Below, piece after piece: positions 11,987 through 23,952 of a stretch of 64,000 bases of DNA. The notes beneath the pieces were generated by a model. That model saw only the letters and a program-made list of their open reading frames with translations. It did not search any database and was not told the DNA's origin. Within the stretch, counting starts at the first letter, position 1, and each line of letters begins with the position of its first letter. Position numbers and translations under genes: made by a program. The stretch covers positions 372,001-436,000 of the forward strand of contig OY978109.1 of NCBI GenBank assembly GCA_963854735.1. Direction: 5' to 3'. Origin of the DNA: Marvania coccoides. Lineage: Eukaryota; Chlorophyta; Trebouxiophyceae; Chlorellales; Chlorellaceae.

Positions 11987-12898
11987 ATGTCGTGGTGCGT
12001 GCATGGACAGCCCCATTCCCCCGGAATTGCCACCACCTCCGGCAGACAAGATTTAATTCCAAGCAGACCACCAAAATCGCGCGTGTTCAGGCCCGCTCCA
12101 CGATCTCTAACCATCGCAGCGCAAGCCACGGCCCTAGATCTCGTCACATTCGCCGAATGTCGAGAGATTGCCGAGACAAGGTCAGTTTTTCTCTCTTCAA
12201 GCAGCTCGCTCGCTTCTTCACCCCTTCTGAACCATAAATCCATCCAAACCCCCCGTTTTTCACCCCGCATTAGAGGCTTGCACCTAAACCTACGCACTCT
12301 GGGCCCGCTGTACCGCATAGTTTGCCGCGACGGCAGCGAAACCGGCCCAATACTAGCTGTTACCAGTGGCATCACTCTGCCGCCCTTTGGCCTCATGCAC
12401 TGCGACACGCTGCAGATTTTCACAAAGGGGCAGAGGGGGGACCAAGGGTCTCGCACGCGAGGCGGGATTTTGGGGCTGGGGCTGATCGTTGGGGGTGCCA
12501 CATTTGCCGTGGGGCGGGAGCAAGGCTGCCGCACCGCTGAAATCCTGGCAATCAACGATGATGGCGAGTTCACACCATCAGCTTTTATAATCGCGTCTAG
12601 AAGAGGTTTCTGCTGTATATTTTGGGGCAAAATTCCTGCGTTGGTGGCCCTATTATGGGAGGGATAAGTTTGTCGATATAAATTTATGTTTTCTTCTTTT
12701 GCAGATGCTATGCACGCGCGGTTGGTGCGGTATTACGGCAGGTTTGGGTTTCAGGCGGTGAGGGAGGTGACTGGGGGGAGGCTATCGGACCTGCCGCATA
12801 TGTTGGTGTGGGGCGGGGTGGGTTTAAGAATGGATGCCGATATCTCAAAAATGCTGGCCCGATGGTCACCCGCTATCCGCAGAGGTCGATTAAGTTAA
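11987..12898 (+). CDS. GNAT-like N-acetyltransferase domain protein, probably plastid-targeted
   Basis: Three exons, 11987-12180, 12274-12563 and 12705-12898, give 225 aa. Intron 1 is GT-AG; intron 2 is GC-AG (GATG|GCGAGT), placed by frame and by the resulting AINDDDAMHARLVRYYGRFGF. The N-terminal 45 residues are rich in Ser/Arg/Pro and acid-poor, as in an organelle transit peptide. The core shows GILGLGLIVGGATFAVGRE and the C-terminal GNAT-like block LVRYYGRFGFQAVREVTG, then LSDLPHMLVWGGVGLRMDAD. Similar C-terminal blocks occur in plant GNAT-like proteins of unknown substrate. Neither the acetyl acceptor nor catalytic activity can be deduced; the acetyl-CoA loop is not canonical. Confidence 0.65.
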
Positions 12899-13440
12899 TT
12901 AAGCCATGCGCGGTTTTGATGGCAGTTGGCCCGTGCGTGGCGCAGATTTTCTTGTGGCGATGCCGGCGGAGTTTTTTCCTTTAGCAGCGGTGGGCTGGCG
13001 GTGCTTGACGTGTCGAGTAATTGGACATAATTATAGACGTAGTTGATGCCAATTGAAAAACCGGTGCCTGTTGCGGGGGCTTGGTGGTTTGCAGGCGAGT
13101 TCAAGACCGTGAATGGAATGTCAGATGAAAATAATAAATGAAAGTGGGTTCAGAACAGCGCAGCGGGAGACACAAGCAGTAATTTTTTCATGGTAAGCAA
13201 ACTAACAACTCTCATTTACCCCCCCTTTTTTAGAAGTAAAAATGTGGAACTCTCTCGCCAAGCTGCATATGGATCGTTGAGTTTTTCTTGAAGCGCTCCT
13301 ACAGCGCCGCCAAAAATTATGTATACGAACGGAAAAGAATGGGAATGGGAGGGTGGCGCAATCACAAAAGAATGTAAGAAATCCCCTCGCACGTTCCTCA
13401 GCAAAAGCGGTGCTCCACAAGTCCCAAAGGGTGGCCAGAG
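12899..13440. other. Intergenic between convergent genes
   Basis: About 540 bp between the 3' ends of the GNAT-like gene and the CSLA/C gene. It should hold both 3' UTRs. No exon, RNA gene or clear repeat is seen. Confidence 0.5.
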
Positions 13441-15971
13441 TTAGTCGCTATGGTCGGAAGAGTAGCCACTGGCTCCGCCAAACATCGGCAGCCCAAACCT
13501 GAAAAGTGCGAGCACCAAAGTGAGTACAAAAACTAGCGAACTACCTCGAGGTTAAAAAAAGAAAGAAAAAAAACGAAAAAGGCAGCACCCACCTCCATGC
13601 AGCGGCCTTTTTTCGCGAAGACTCCCGCTGCTGCTGCGCTGCCGCCGGCGCCGCGGGGGGCGCATATATGTTGACCAGGCTGGAAGTGGGGGAGGCCCAG
13701 CGCGCGGCAGCGTCCAGCTTGATGCTGGCCATCCCCGGGAGCCCTGCTGCTGTGGACGCTGACGAGCCAATGCTAGAAGGGTCGCTGCGCTCTGAGTCGC
13801 TGCCAGAGGGGATGGAGCCGGGAGAGGGAGGGCGGGGGATGGACCCAGAGGTCTCCAGGGTGGAGATGAAGCCGTTGGAGGCTCCCGCAGTGGCGGTTTT
13901 TGAGGACAACGGCAGCTGCTGGCCCTCCTCCAGCATGATGACAGGGCTGCGGAATAAAGCAAGAAAAAACAGTGCAAACATTAGCAAACTTATATTATTA
14001 TTAAAAATAGGTAGAACTGGCGTAACAATGGTCGTTTTTCTTCCTCACATTGTCTGCCGGCGACGGAGGTCTCGGCTGCGCTTGGTGGCGACCGCCTTGG
14101 CCACGCCAAAGATGCTGGTGTCCAGGCGGTTGCCGAGCAGCCCGCCAGCATCCACCATGTTGAACCCAAACGCGAAGAACACGCAGCCCTGGAGGAGCAG
14201 GTAGGTGGAGGTGCCCCAGTGATGGCCGCTGAGCAGTCCAAAAGTGCCAGAAGCGAACAGGAACAGCCCCATCAGCAGCTCCCCGGCGTAGATCTTGCAG
14301 GAGGGCGCCATCGAGGCGGTGGAGGTGCCAGGGCGCTTGTCGGAGGAGCCCAGTTTGGTGGTGACTACCCATTCCTGTGCGCGCTTCAAATCCAGCAAAC
14401 CTGCAACGAAAAAGAGGGTGTATCGGTCAAATTTGGATCGCATTATATTGTTCCTGAGCTGTTACTTGCCCGTGACTACGGCCCAGAGCTTCACCAGGCC
14501 CATAGCGTTCTCAAACAGCACGTAGAGAATCGAATACACCCACCCACGCGGTGTAAACCACGCTGTGGAGACGGTGACAGCCACAGGGATATGTACCAGC
14601 ACCCAAGTAGGGATATGGATCTCGGGGGTCATCACCGCCAGCGGCACCAGCGTGCAGAAAAAGCCGAGCGCCACAAAGTGGGTGGCAGCCTTGCGCACGC
14701 CAAAGTACATGACCATAAGCTCTAGTTTGCGAGGCAGCGGGAGGGGGGAGGCCCATATGTCGCGCGCGGCGCGGGTCCACAGCTGCACGGGCCCGCAGGT
14801 CCAGCGGTGCTGCTGCTTGCGGTATGCAAAAAAGGACGCGGGGAGCTCGTTCAGGCAGGTAACGTCCTCCAGGAAGATGGCTTTCCAGCCCTTGATGTAG
14901 GCGCGCAGGGAAAGGTCCATGTCCTCCACCGTGGTGCGGGAGTTCCAGCCGCCGGCATCGTCGATGCACGCCCTGTTAGATTTTTAAGGGAGCAAACGAG
15001 AGGAACTCTGTTAGCATTACGTTGAGAACTGCAAGGTGGGTTATTATATTCACCACTAAATGTCCATAATTATCAGAAGGGGAAAATTGAGTATTCTATT
15101 GATTTTTTCCCCGCTCACATTCGCCACACGCCTGCGGTGCCGTTGAAGTTGAAAAACGAGCCGGAGGCGGAGTGGGAGTACTGTTCGCAGCGCATGTGGT
15201 AGTTGAGTGACAGCTCCTGGGCCTTGGTGAGGTAGGACTCGTCAGGGTTGGTGAAAACCCAGCGAGTTTGCACGTAGCCCACCTTGGGGTTGCCGACCAA
15301 GAAGGGAACGGTGCGCAGCAGGAAATCGGGCTCAGGCTTGAAGTCCGCGTCAAAGACGGCCACGAACTCCACCCCTTGTGTGTTCAACAGGTCCATTCCC
15401 TGCAGGGAGAGAAAAAATTGCCCTCCAGTCGGTCCATATGTATTTAAATACCTCTCATTCGGGCTGAAAACCTGTTTTTTTTCTCCCCCAAAATTATTTA
15501 ATAATTTACCTCTTTCATGGCGCCGGCCTTGTAGCCCTGGCGGTTGGTGCGGCGCATGGTCTCTACGTTGACGCCCCGCTCCCGCCACTCCGCCACTTTG
15601 CCGTCAACCAGCTCCCTAGTAACCTTGTCGGTGGAGTCGTCTAGCACCTGCACGGTGAGCCGGCTGGCGGGCCACTGCAGCTCGCAGCAGCAGTCGATGA
15701 TGGCCTGGCACACCGCCCGTTCATTGAACATCGGCAGCTGCACAGCCACGCAGGGGAAGCAGTGGGGGTCCTCAGGGAGGGGATTGAACGTCCAAGAATC
15801 TTGGGGCTGCTTGCCGGTGACCGCCACGCGCGCCCGGATGAGGCAGTATTTGAAAATATTGAGCACTCGGTCCGCCGAAACGAGGAGCGACACCAGCACC
15901 ATGACTTGAATGGCGCCGTGAAGCAGCGCCACGTACAGGCCGTAGTAGGCCCCGAATAAGAGAGCCAGCAT
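13441..15971 (-). CDS. CSLA: Cellulose synthase-like glycosyltransferase, CSLA/CSLC type (GT2)
   Basis: Six exons in gene order 15510-15971, 15119-15399, 14470-14972, 14049-14400, 13593-13946 and 13441-13498; 669 aa. Intron 3 uses a GC donor (ACGG|GCAAGT), required for frame and for VVTGLLDLKRAQEWVVTTKLG, which matches the family. N-terminal membrane segments are followed by a GT2 core with VLDDSTD (about residue 109), VFDADFKPEPDF, TVEDMDLSLR and the QxxRW motif (KQQHRW), then several membrane segments. Such enzymes polymerise beta-1,4-mannan (CSLA) or the glucan backbone of xyloglucan (CSLC) in the Golgi; green algae often carry one ancestral CSLA/C gene, so the product cannot be fixed. A Ser/Gly/Pro-rich cytosolic tail of about 130 residues (exons 5-6) looks lineage specific. 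The start is the first ATG in frame. Confidence 0.92.
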
Positions 15972-16719
15972 GGTGGGGGAGGAGGCTCGGATATTCAAGA
16001 AATTTGGTATTACAATTTTTATATCTGGCACTACGCCGGGGGTGCCAGAAATGGGGAACTGGGGCTAGGGCCAGCGCATGCTCAGCCCTTGACAAGTGTT
16101 TGGAAGCTAAGTTAATTGGAGGAGAGGGTTTGATCGTTGAGAGAACCGCTGCTTCGCGTTCTTGCCTTTGGTTTGTCTCGGCTCGGCCTAGGAGCTCGCG
16201 AGGCGTGCCTGGGGGGATTTTCGCGTAGAAGAAAAAACGTCGATTATATGAGAGGGAGGCAACGATAAAAGGACCGAGAAGGGCGAAATGATGGGATAAC
16301 AGCGAGTGGAAAAACGTTGGGTGCTGAAGAAAAAATCGGGTCGCTCACCCTCTGACAAGCCAGAAAATCTGTCCGAGGCTTGGGATTTTGTAATAATAAA
16401 GCATAGAGGTGATGGGTGAAGATGAAAGTGCGTAATTGGGGTGGCAGCTCACGCGCTTCTGATGATCTCGGACGAGGCCCAAATTTGAATTGACGGTCGC
16501 TGAATGGCATGTAAACAGAGTTTGAGGGTATTAAAAACATTCATAAAATTTATGTGATGAAGCTGGCGGCCTGCGTTGGAGAAAACGGGTGGAAGGCAGA
16601 ATTTCAGTTGGAGGTTGTTGGCAACGATTATGACTCTTTTTTATCTGGCATTTTGAAGGCGTTAACGATTAAAATCAGCGAAACGTAAAGATGTACACGA
16701 TCAGCATTGAATGACAACA
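15972..16719. other. Intergenic, no gene recognised
   Basis: 5' flank of the CSLA/C gene leading into the first unit of the tandem array. Short open frames here have no recognisable features. Confidence 0.5.
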
Positions 16720-16987
16720 ATCGATGCCCCCGATGCGAACCCTTTCGAATCGGTGCAGCGCTGCCGTCCGAGTGGAAGGAGATATGCCCCCTCAAAAAGC
16801 TCGTCCCCTAGCCTCCGAGCTCGCAGGCTATTATAATGCAGATAGAACTGGCGTGGAGTGCCGGAATCCGGGCCCGAAATGACGCTTGTTCTGCGGTGCT
16901 GGCACCACATGAGATGACAGCTCAGCCATCTCTCTTTTTGAAAACAGGCGATGCCATGTGTCGCACAATTAAGTAACAGTTAATAAA

Positions 16988-18159
16988 ATGCGTTCTTTCA
17001 GACCCTCAATTGTCATCGCGCTCGGAGCCTGCCTCCGAAACCGGAAATAAATTAGAGATCAGAAGCAGTTCAGTACTTTTTGGCGTGCAATCCTTTCATT
17101 TTAATTTTCAAACCTAATGCAGGCATCTGGCTGGCAGCGTGCGTCTCCTTAGCCGCCGCTGGCCGCCCGCATTCCCACTGCTGCGCCCCGCACCGCTTCT
17201 CCTCAAAACAAAAAGACACGGCGCTGTTCTTCTACAACAAACTGCGCAACCAGCGCTACCCGCCCAGGTTCTTCCTGCCAGAGGATAACGAAACGGAAGC
17301 GGAAGGCTGTGACATCGCGAAATGGGTGATTCGACCGTCAGCTGTTGGCATGAAATTCAAGCGCTACTGCGTGGAAGTGGTGAAGAAGCCTGGAGGCGGG
17401 GTGCTGCACAAGCTCAACATCACCCTGATTTTCAGAGACTCGTGCAATAGGCGAGAAGAGAATTTACCCCCACTAGCAGCTAGGAGGTCAAATTTCAACG
17501 TTTGCAAGAGAGTTTTTTTCTGTGCAGAAAAGTTCGTTTGGACATGGATGCCAAGTACGGCGGATGTCCCGACAAAGTGACCAAGGATGGCAACCCGCTT
17601 CTGCTGCCTGTCACCAGAATCAAAGCCCTCAAGCCCGTCAAAAAGTTTGTGTTTCCTGGCAAGTGCTTCCTCTTCTTCCCTTGAATCAACGCTTATTTAA
17701 GAAGCACCCTCACGCCCCACTCATTTCTGCTCACCTCCATTTCTCTCTTTCTCCCTCCCCCCGGCAGACGCCACTACCGAGGAAGGCTGCCCGTCGTACG
17801 CCCCTATTTTAGTCAAACGCCGCGGACCTGCCGACCCCAACCTCTTGAACTTCTACGACTATTTTTTCCCTTCTTTCAGCACAGTGTGGTGGCCCCAGCA
17901 GCACGAGAAGCCATTCAAGTGGGGAGCGGTCAACGCGTATATGGGATCTAAGCGTGCCACGTGCTACTCCGAAGATTGGGACCGCGTGGCGGGGCTGTAC
18001 ACGGTGGTTTCTTCGGAGTTTAAAATTAACGCGCCAGCGACAAATGGAACGGTGAAAAAAACATGGGAGCAGCTCTTTTATGTCAATGTCACATCGACGC
18101 GATATGACCAGTACAGCTGCAACCCAGCAGTGGAAGAGTATCAGTACAGCCTTGTGTGA
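16988..18159 (+). pseudogene. Tandem secreted-protein gene, copy 1 (intron 1 donor lost)
   Basis: Exons by comparison with copies 2 and 3: 16988-17024, 17123-17450, 17528-17658 and 17768-18159, which would give 295 aa. A 2-bp deletion at the exon 1 boundary removes the GT donor (CTCG|GAGCC here, CTCG|GTGAGCC in the other copies). If intron 1 is retained, the frame meets a stop within about 20 codons. The rest is intact, so the gene may be a recent pseudogene, use another start, or reflect an assembly error. Intron 2 has a GC donor (AATAG|GCGAGA) and intron 3 a GC donor (CCTG|GCAAGT). The encoded product would be a secreted, Trp- and Cys-containing protein like its neighbours. Confidence 0.6.
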
Positions 18160-19176
18160 GGAGCAGTTCTATTGGTGGGTGATTTTTGTATTTACGCGGT
18201 TTTGTTTTCCCCCAGCGCAATGCATTTAACTATTGTTGTGCTAAATATAATTACAGCAATGAATTCTATTTATATTCTTGCCGACGCCCTATCTCGATCT
18301 ATCCAATTTTTTTCCAAATGCATTCACCTACAGATCCCGTCGCTTTTCTTTTCATTCTCCGCCTTGCTGGCCAGGAGCTCCTGCTAGGACATCCACGCTT
18401 CTTTTTATTTATGCTTTGATCTCCACGCTTATATCTTTGAGTCATGCCCAACACCTATGTGTTTCAAGCCCTTCTAATGAGGCCCTTCCAGCCGAAATTT
18501 TGCTGCCGCGAATGAAAACAAATTCATATTGTTCGTTTCTCATTCCTCTCGCAATGTAAATAAACGATTTCTAAATTTAGTAAACTTTCCCAAATACACA
18601 TGTGACTAAATGAACTAGTCGATGCCCGCGATGTGAACTTAGTGCAGTGCAGTGCCGCCGTAAACCTGGGAAGTACCCCCCCTCCCTAGCCTTATAGTAC
18701 CCCCCCCTCCCTAGCTTGCAGGCAAACGAGTTTTTCAGACTCAGATGTTCAGTTGGCTCAACAGGTTGAACAGAATTACATATTCCAGCATGGCGGCAAA
18801 ATAACAATATTGACGCCGCTTAGGGAATCTTTTGCCAACGCTGTTTTCCATTACTGCAGCCGATATATGCGGTTGGGAGTGTGTAGACACGAAAACAATT
18901 ATGCGCGCTTGTAAACATTTGGATGAACAGTTTGATAAACTAGTGAAATGAAAAAAAACTTTGGAGACGTCGCCAAAACGTGACCAGAATTGCGTTGAAG
19001 ATTAGAAACAGAAAAAAGTGTATGTCAATGCCAACGAAACTGGCGTGGAGTGCCGCAAATCATCAGGACGCGCCGCGTCTCGCTGAGCTGGCATCATGCA
19101 ATGCCGACGGTAGGCTACAAAATACGACAGTCAAAGGCGAAGCTATTTCCCGCACAATTAAGTAACAGTTAATAAA

Positions 19177-20366
19177 ATGCGTTCTTTCAGACCCTCAATT
19201 GTCATCGCGCTCGGTGAGCCTGCCTCCGAAACCGGAAATAAATTAGAGATCAGAAGCAGTTCAGTACTTTTTGGCGTGCAATCCTTTCATTTTAATTTTC
19301 AAACCTAATGCAGGCATCTGGCTGGCAGCGTGCGTCTCCTTAGCCGCCGCTGGCCGCCCGCATTCCCACTGCTGCGCCCCGCACCGCTTCTCCTCAAAAC
19401 AAAAAGACACGGCGCTGTTCTTCTACAACAAACTGCGCAACCAGCGCTACCCGCCCAGGTTCTTCCTGCCAGAGGATAACGAAACGGAAGCGGAAGGCTG
19501 TGACATCGCGAAATGGGTGATTCGACCGTCAGCTGTTGGCATGAAATTCAAGCGCTACTGCGTGGAAGTGGTGAAGAAGCCTGGAGGCGGGGTGCTGCAC
19601 AAGCTCAACATCACCCTGATTTTCAGAGACTCGTGCAACAGGCGAGAGGAGAATATCCCCTTCTAGCAGCTATGCGATTGACTTTTGAACTTTTGTTTGC
19701 GAGTTTATTTTTTTCTGTGCAGAAAAGTTCGTTTGGACATGGATGCCAAGTACGGCGGATGTCCCGACAAAGTGACCAAGGATGGCAACCCGCTGCTGCT
19801 GCCTGTCACTAGGATCAAAGCGCTCAAGCCCGTCAAAAAGTTTGTGATTCCTGGCAAGTGGTGTGCTTCCTCTTCTTCCATTTACTCAACGGTGTATTTA
19901 TGAAGCACGTTGGTACGCCCATTTTCTCTCTATTGTCCTACATTTCTGTCTTTCGCTATTCCCTTTGACAGATGCCACCACCAAGGACGGTTGCCCGCCG
20001 TATGCCCCCATCAATCTCAGACAGCACTACCGCCTCGACCCCAAAGTCGACAACTTCTACGACTATTTTTTCCCTTCTTTCAGCACAGTGTGGTGGCCCC
20101 AGCAGCACAAGAAGCCATTCAAGTGGGGAGCAGTACAGATCTATATGTCACCTCCGAGCAAAGCGTGCGAATCCAACCATGCGGACCGTGTGGCGGGGCT
20201 GTACACTGTAACTGCATGGGAATTTAAAATTAACGCGCCAGTGATAGAAGGACCAGTCGAAGATACATGGGAGCAACTCTTTTATTTTAATGTCACATCC
20301 TTGCAATACGACTACCACGAACGCTGCAACCCGCAAATTGAAGATTATAAGTACAGCCTTGTGTGA
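19177..20366 (+). CDS. Tandem secreted protein of unknown function, copy 2
   Basis: Exons 19177-19213, 19314-19641, 19723-19853 and 19972-20366 give 296 aa. Intron 1 is GT-AG; introns 2 (AACAG|GCGAGA) and 3 (CCTG|GCAAGT) have GC donors, confirmed by frame and by conservation in the other copies. Exon 1 and the start of exon 2 encode a signal peptide (MRSFRPSIVIALGIWLAACV, cleavage probably after SLAAAG). The mature chain has conserved Cys, several N-glycosylation sequons (DNET, NITL, NVTS) and a conserved block FFPSFSTVWWPQQHKKPFKW near the middle of exon 4. There is no membrane anchor at the C-terminus (KYSLV). I recognise no family; an extracellular or cell-wall role is inferred only from the signal peptide and sequons. 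Confidence 0.8.
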
Positions 20367-20640
20367 GAATTTGTTTTATGGGGTTTTTTTTTCATTATTA
20401 AAAATATAAACAAAAAATATGAGTTTTTGTTTTTCCGACGCAAAAAAAAACAAAAAAAAAACATTATAAATTCATGAGGTAAATATAATTTAAAGGCAGC
20501 AATACGGTTTTTTCATTTACATTGATGACGCGCTATCTCTATCTACCCATTTCCTTTTTTAAATGCATCCATCCATCGCAGCACAGCATTTTTTTCTTTC
20601 TCCTCTTTGCTGGCCAGGAGCACAGCTCCTGCAAGCGCAT

Positions 20641-20676
20641 CCCCCCCCCCCCCCGCCCCCCCCCCCCCGCCCCCTT
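20641..20676. repeat. Poly-C tract
   Basis: A run of C residues interrupted by single Gs, in the 3' flank of copy 2. The corresponding positions of the other units lack it, so it arose after duplication. Length may be unreliable in sequencing. Confidence 0.85.
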
Positions 20677-21049
20677 CAACCCCCACGTTCTTTGTACTTG
20701 GAGTAAGCCCACCACCTGTGTTTTCAACCCTACTAATGGGGCCCTTCTAGCCCGACATTTTCCTGCTGAAAAAATGATAAATGCTCTATTTGTTTCTCTC
20801 TCCTCGTGCAATGATGTTCATTTGTATTATATAAATACACGATTGGAAGAATCAGCCGATGCCCTCTTGATGTGAACTTGAGCTGTGCAACGCCGTGAAG
20901 CGAAGAAAGAGGTGCACCCTCAAAAGGCTCCCTCCCTAGCTTTCGAGCTTGCAGACAATTGTAATTGATCGAACTGGCGTGAAGTGCAATGCGATCGGGA
21001 TTGCTTATCAGATGAGAGAGACGGCGCCAAATTTTCTGCTGTGCTGGCA

Positions 21050-22700
21050 TCATCACGTTGTTCAACGCCATGGTGCTGCCAGGACTGGAGTATGGCGCGG
21101 AGGTGTGGGGGGCAGCAGCGGCGACGGCCTGGGCGGCAGACCCGCTGGGCAGCAGCCATGCAGGCAGCCACCGCCTGCTCACGCAGTTCCTGCGCCCCCT
21201 GCTGGGGGTCCCGACAATGGGGATCAAGACGGCTGCGCTGCTGGTGGAGGCAGCGATGTGGCCGGTGGAAATCAGTTTCGCTACAGCTGTGCTGCGTTTC
21301 TGGATTCGGCTGCACGAGCTCCCGGGGGACCACCTGGCCCACCAGGCGTTTCTGGCAAGCGTGGAAATGGAGGAGGGGGACAAGGCAACGCGGGCAGCAG
21401 TGGAGGTGACGGCGGCGGCGGCGGCGGCGGTTGGACTGCAGGCGGCGGCGCCAAGGGCGGCGAGACCGCCGTGCTGGGCAGCGGAGGCTCGCGCCATGCT
21501 GCAGGAGTTGGGCGTCATGTGCGCCACCGGGGCTCTCAAGGATAAGGCCTCCGAGCTGCTGTGCACCAACGCCCGGGAGAAGTGGCTGGCAGCACTAACG
21601 GCATCGCCCAGCCAACAGCTGCGCCACTACCTCGACACCTGGTATCAAATGCCGCTCACCGCTGAGGCGTACGAGCTCCACCGCCACCTCCGCCTGCTGC
21701 AGCGAGCGGACAGAGCAGCGCTGTCGCGCTTTCGGCTCGGGGTGCAGTGGATTCGTGTCCCACAAGCGGGGGAGAGCGGAGTTTGGCACCCGACAGCCCT
21801 GTGCCCCCTGTGCGCACAGCAAGGCCTGGCCCACGACGAGCACGCCCTGCGCACCTGCTCCGCGCTGCACCAAGAGCGGGCGCCCGCGGCCGCAGCGCTG
21901 GCGGCGGCGCCAACGACGAGGAGCCTGCTGGAGCTGGCGGAGACAGACCTCACCCAGGTGGCGGCCCTGGTGCGGGCGCATTTGGAGGGCGTGCAGGCGG
22001 CAGCGCAGGAGAGGACGAGGAGAGAGAGAGAGTCAAGATTATGAAATGAAGAAATTTTACAAGATAATTATGGTGATTTAATTTAATTATGCTTGCACAT
22101 GCGGTGGTTCGCGCTCCCTACTAGGTAGCTCATTGTAGCTGCCAGTGCGTAAACTTTGGTTGTTTACTGCACTGCGACGTCGGATGCATCACTTCCCCGT
22201 GGTATCGTAGTCTCTATCGGACGGGTACAAATTGCGGGTGTCACATTTCCAGTGAGCACACCGGGTAGTACACCACAAACCCTTTAGCCCGGGGTTGAGT
22301 GACCGCTGTAGATGGGAGGGGTGCTGGGCGGGCCAGCATTGCCCAAGCGCGAACCCCAAACCGGACGGGCCGTTTGCCGTCCGGAGAGTCCTGCTTTCCC
22401 CCCATTTTTTTTATATTTTATATTTTATTTTATTTTATTTAAGTCGGTCGCGCCGGTGGGGGACTCAGGAAGGCAGGGGCCAGAGTCTTATATTGTGGGC
22501 GACGGTGCGGTCGCCGGCGCAGTGGCAGTATCCGTACGTCCACAGTACCTGGGGTCGATCCCACCGGTGGAAGGGGGTACTCCGCCTTACTGTGGCGGGG
22601 TGAGTGGCACGTCGCCTTGCAGGTCTCTATAAGAGCGCCTTCGGTAGTAGACGTTACAACGATATGTAAACCCATAAACCCATAAACCCATAAACCCATC
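21050..22700 (+). mobile_element. 5'-truncated non-LTR retrotransposon (LINE) fragment
   Basis: An open frame up to 22044 encodes the C-terminal part of a LINE reverse transcriptase protein: the post-catalytic block LFNAMVLPGLEYGAEVW at the very start, an Ala-rich connection region, and a zf-RVT-like zinc cluster CPLCAQQGLAHDEHALRTC followed by a basic end. The catalytic part of the reverse transcriptase is missing, as in a typical 5' truncation. The roughly 650-bp 3' region ends in about four copies of CCCATAAA (22669-22699). Its last 400 bp match, on the other strand, a second element at 34171-34516. The insertion lies in the spacer of tandem unit 3. A short CATCAT motif on both sides may be the target-site duplication, but the tail and flank overlap in sequence. 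Confidence 0.8.
22669..22699 (+). repeat. (CCCATAAA)n tail of the LINE
   Basis: About four tandem copies of an 8-bp unit terminate the LINE. The unit resembles plant telomere DNA only superficially (TTTATGGG rather than TTTAGGG), and the position at the element end argues for a simple-repeat tail like those of other poly-A-less LINEs. Confidence 0.8.
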
Positions 22701-22769
22701 ATGCCATACGGTATACGTATATAAACAAAAGTTCCATTTGTCGTAAAACTAATTCAAAAGGTAAAAAAA

Positions 22770-23952
22770 ATGCGTTCTTTCAGACCCTCGATTGTCATCG
22801 CGCTCGGTGAGCCTGCCTCCGAAACCGGGAGAGAGAGAAAAACGAGATCAGAGTTCAGTACTGCTTGTTGGCCTTTACTCCCTTCATTCTCATTTTCAAA
22901 CCTGCTGCAGGCATCTGGCTGGCAGCGTGCGTCTCCATAGCCGCCGCTGGCCGCCCGCATTCCCACTGCTGCGCCCCGCACCGCTTCTCCTCAAAACAAA
23001 AAGACACGGCGCTGTTCTTCTACAACAAACTGCGCAACAGACACTTCCCGCCCAAGTTCCTCCTGCCAGAGGACAACTACACCGAGGCGAAAAGCTGCGG
23101 CATCGCGAAATGGGTGATTCGACCGTCAGCTGTTGGCATGAAATTCAAGCGCTACTGCGTGGAAGTGGTGAAGAAGCCTGGAGGCGAGGTGCTGCACAAG
23201 CTCAACATCACCCTGATTTTCAGGGACTCGTGCAATAGGTGAGAAGAGAATACATTCCCCACTAGCAGCTAGGAAGTCATTATCTTAATATTTGCTCGAG
23301 TGTTTTTTTCTGTGCAGAAAAGTTCGTTTGGACATGAATGCCACGTACGGCGGATGCCCCGACAAAGTGACCAAGGATGGCAACCCGCTGCTGCTGCCTG
23401 TCACCAGAATCAAAGCCCTCAAGCCCGTCAAAAAGTTTGTGTTTCCCGGCAAGTTTGTGCCTCCCCTCCCCTTTTAAACGGCGTCTTCATGAAGCACTGT
23501 CTTACGCCCAAAATCTCCACTTGTACTCATTTTGTCTTTCTCTATTCCCTTTGACAGATGCCACCACTGAGGATGGTTGCCCGCCGTATGCCCCCATCAA
23601 AGTCAGACAGCACTCACGCATTGACCCCGACGTCGGCAACTTCTACTCCATTTTTTTCCCTTCGTTCAGCACAGTGTGGTGGCCCCAGCAGCACAATAAG
23701 CCATTCAAGTGGGGAGCAGTAACCGTTTGGTCAGATTATCAGCGCGCCACGTGCCACTCCTCCACTTGGGACCGTGCTGTGGGGCTGTATACTATCAGTA
23801 CATGGGAATTTGAAATTAATGCACCAGAGACCGACGGGCCGATTAAAACATGGGGCCAGCTATTTTATATTAACGTCACACTTATTCCAGACAACCACTG
23901 GGAGGATGGTTGCAACCCGCAAATTGAAGAGTACAAGTACAGACTCGTGTGA
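22770..23952 (+). CDS. Tandem secreted protein of unknown function, copy 3
   Basis: Exons 22770-22806, 22911-23238, 23318-23448 and 23558-23952 give 296 aa. Introns 1 and 2 have GT donors (intron 2 AATAG|GTGAGA, where copies 1 and 2 have GC); intron 3 has the GC donor CCCG|GCAAGT. The protein shares the signal peptide, the Cys pattern and the VWWPQQHNKPFKWGAV block with copy 2 but differs in exon 4 and around residues 55-70. It is the only copy whose promoter-proximal spacer has been displaced by the LINE, which ends about 70 bp upstream of the ATG, so its expression may differ. Confidence 0.8.

Noticed and set aside
17080..17130. In-frame extension upstream of exon 2 of the tandem genes (reads ACNPFILIFKPNAG)
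   Set aside because: It begins at TTG inside intron 1. The intact copies show a proper exon 1 with ATG and GT donor that completes a signal peptide.
22669..22699. Telomere-like repeat
   Set aside because: The unit is TTTATGGG, not TTTAGGG, only about four copies occur, and it sits exactly at the 3' end of a LINE.
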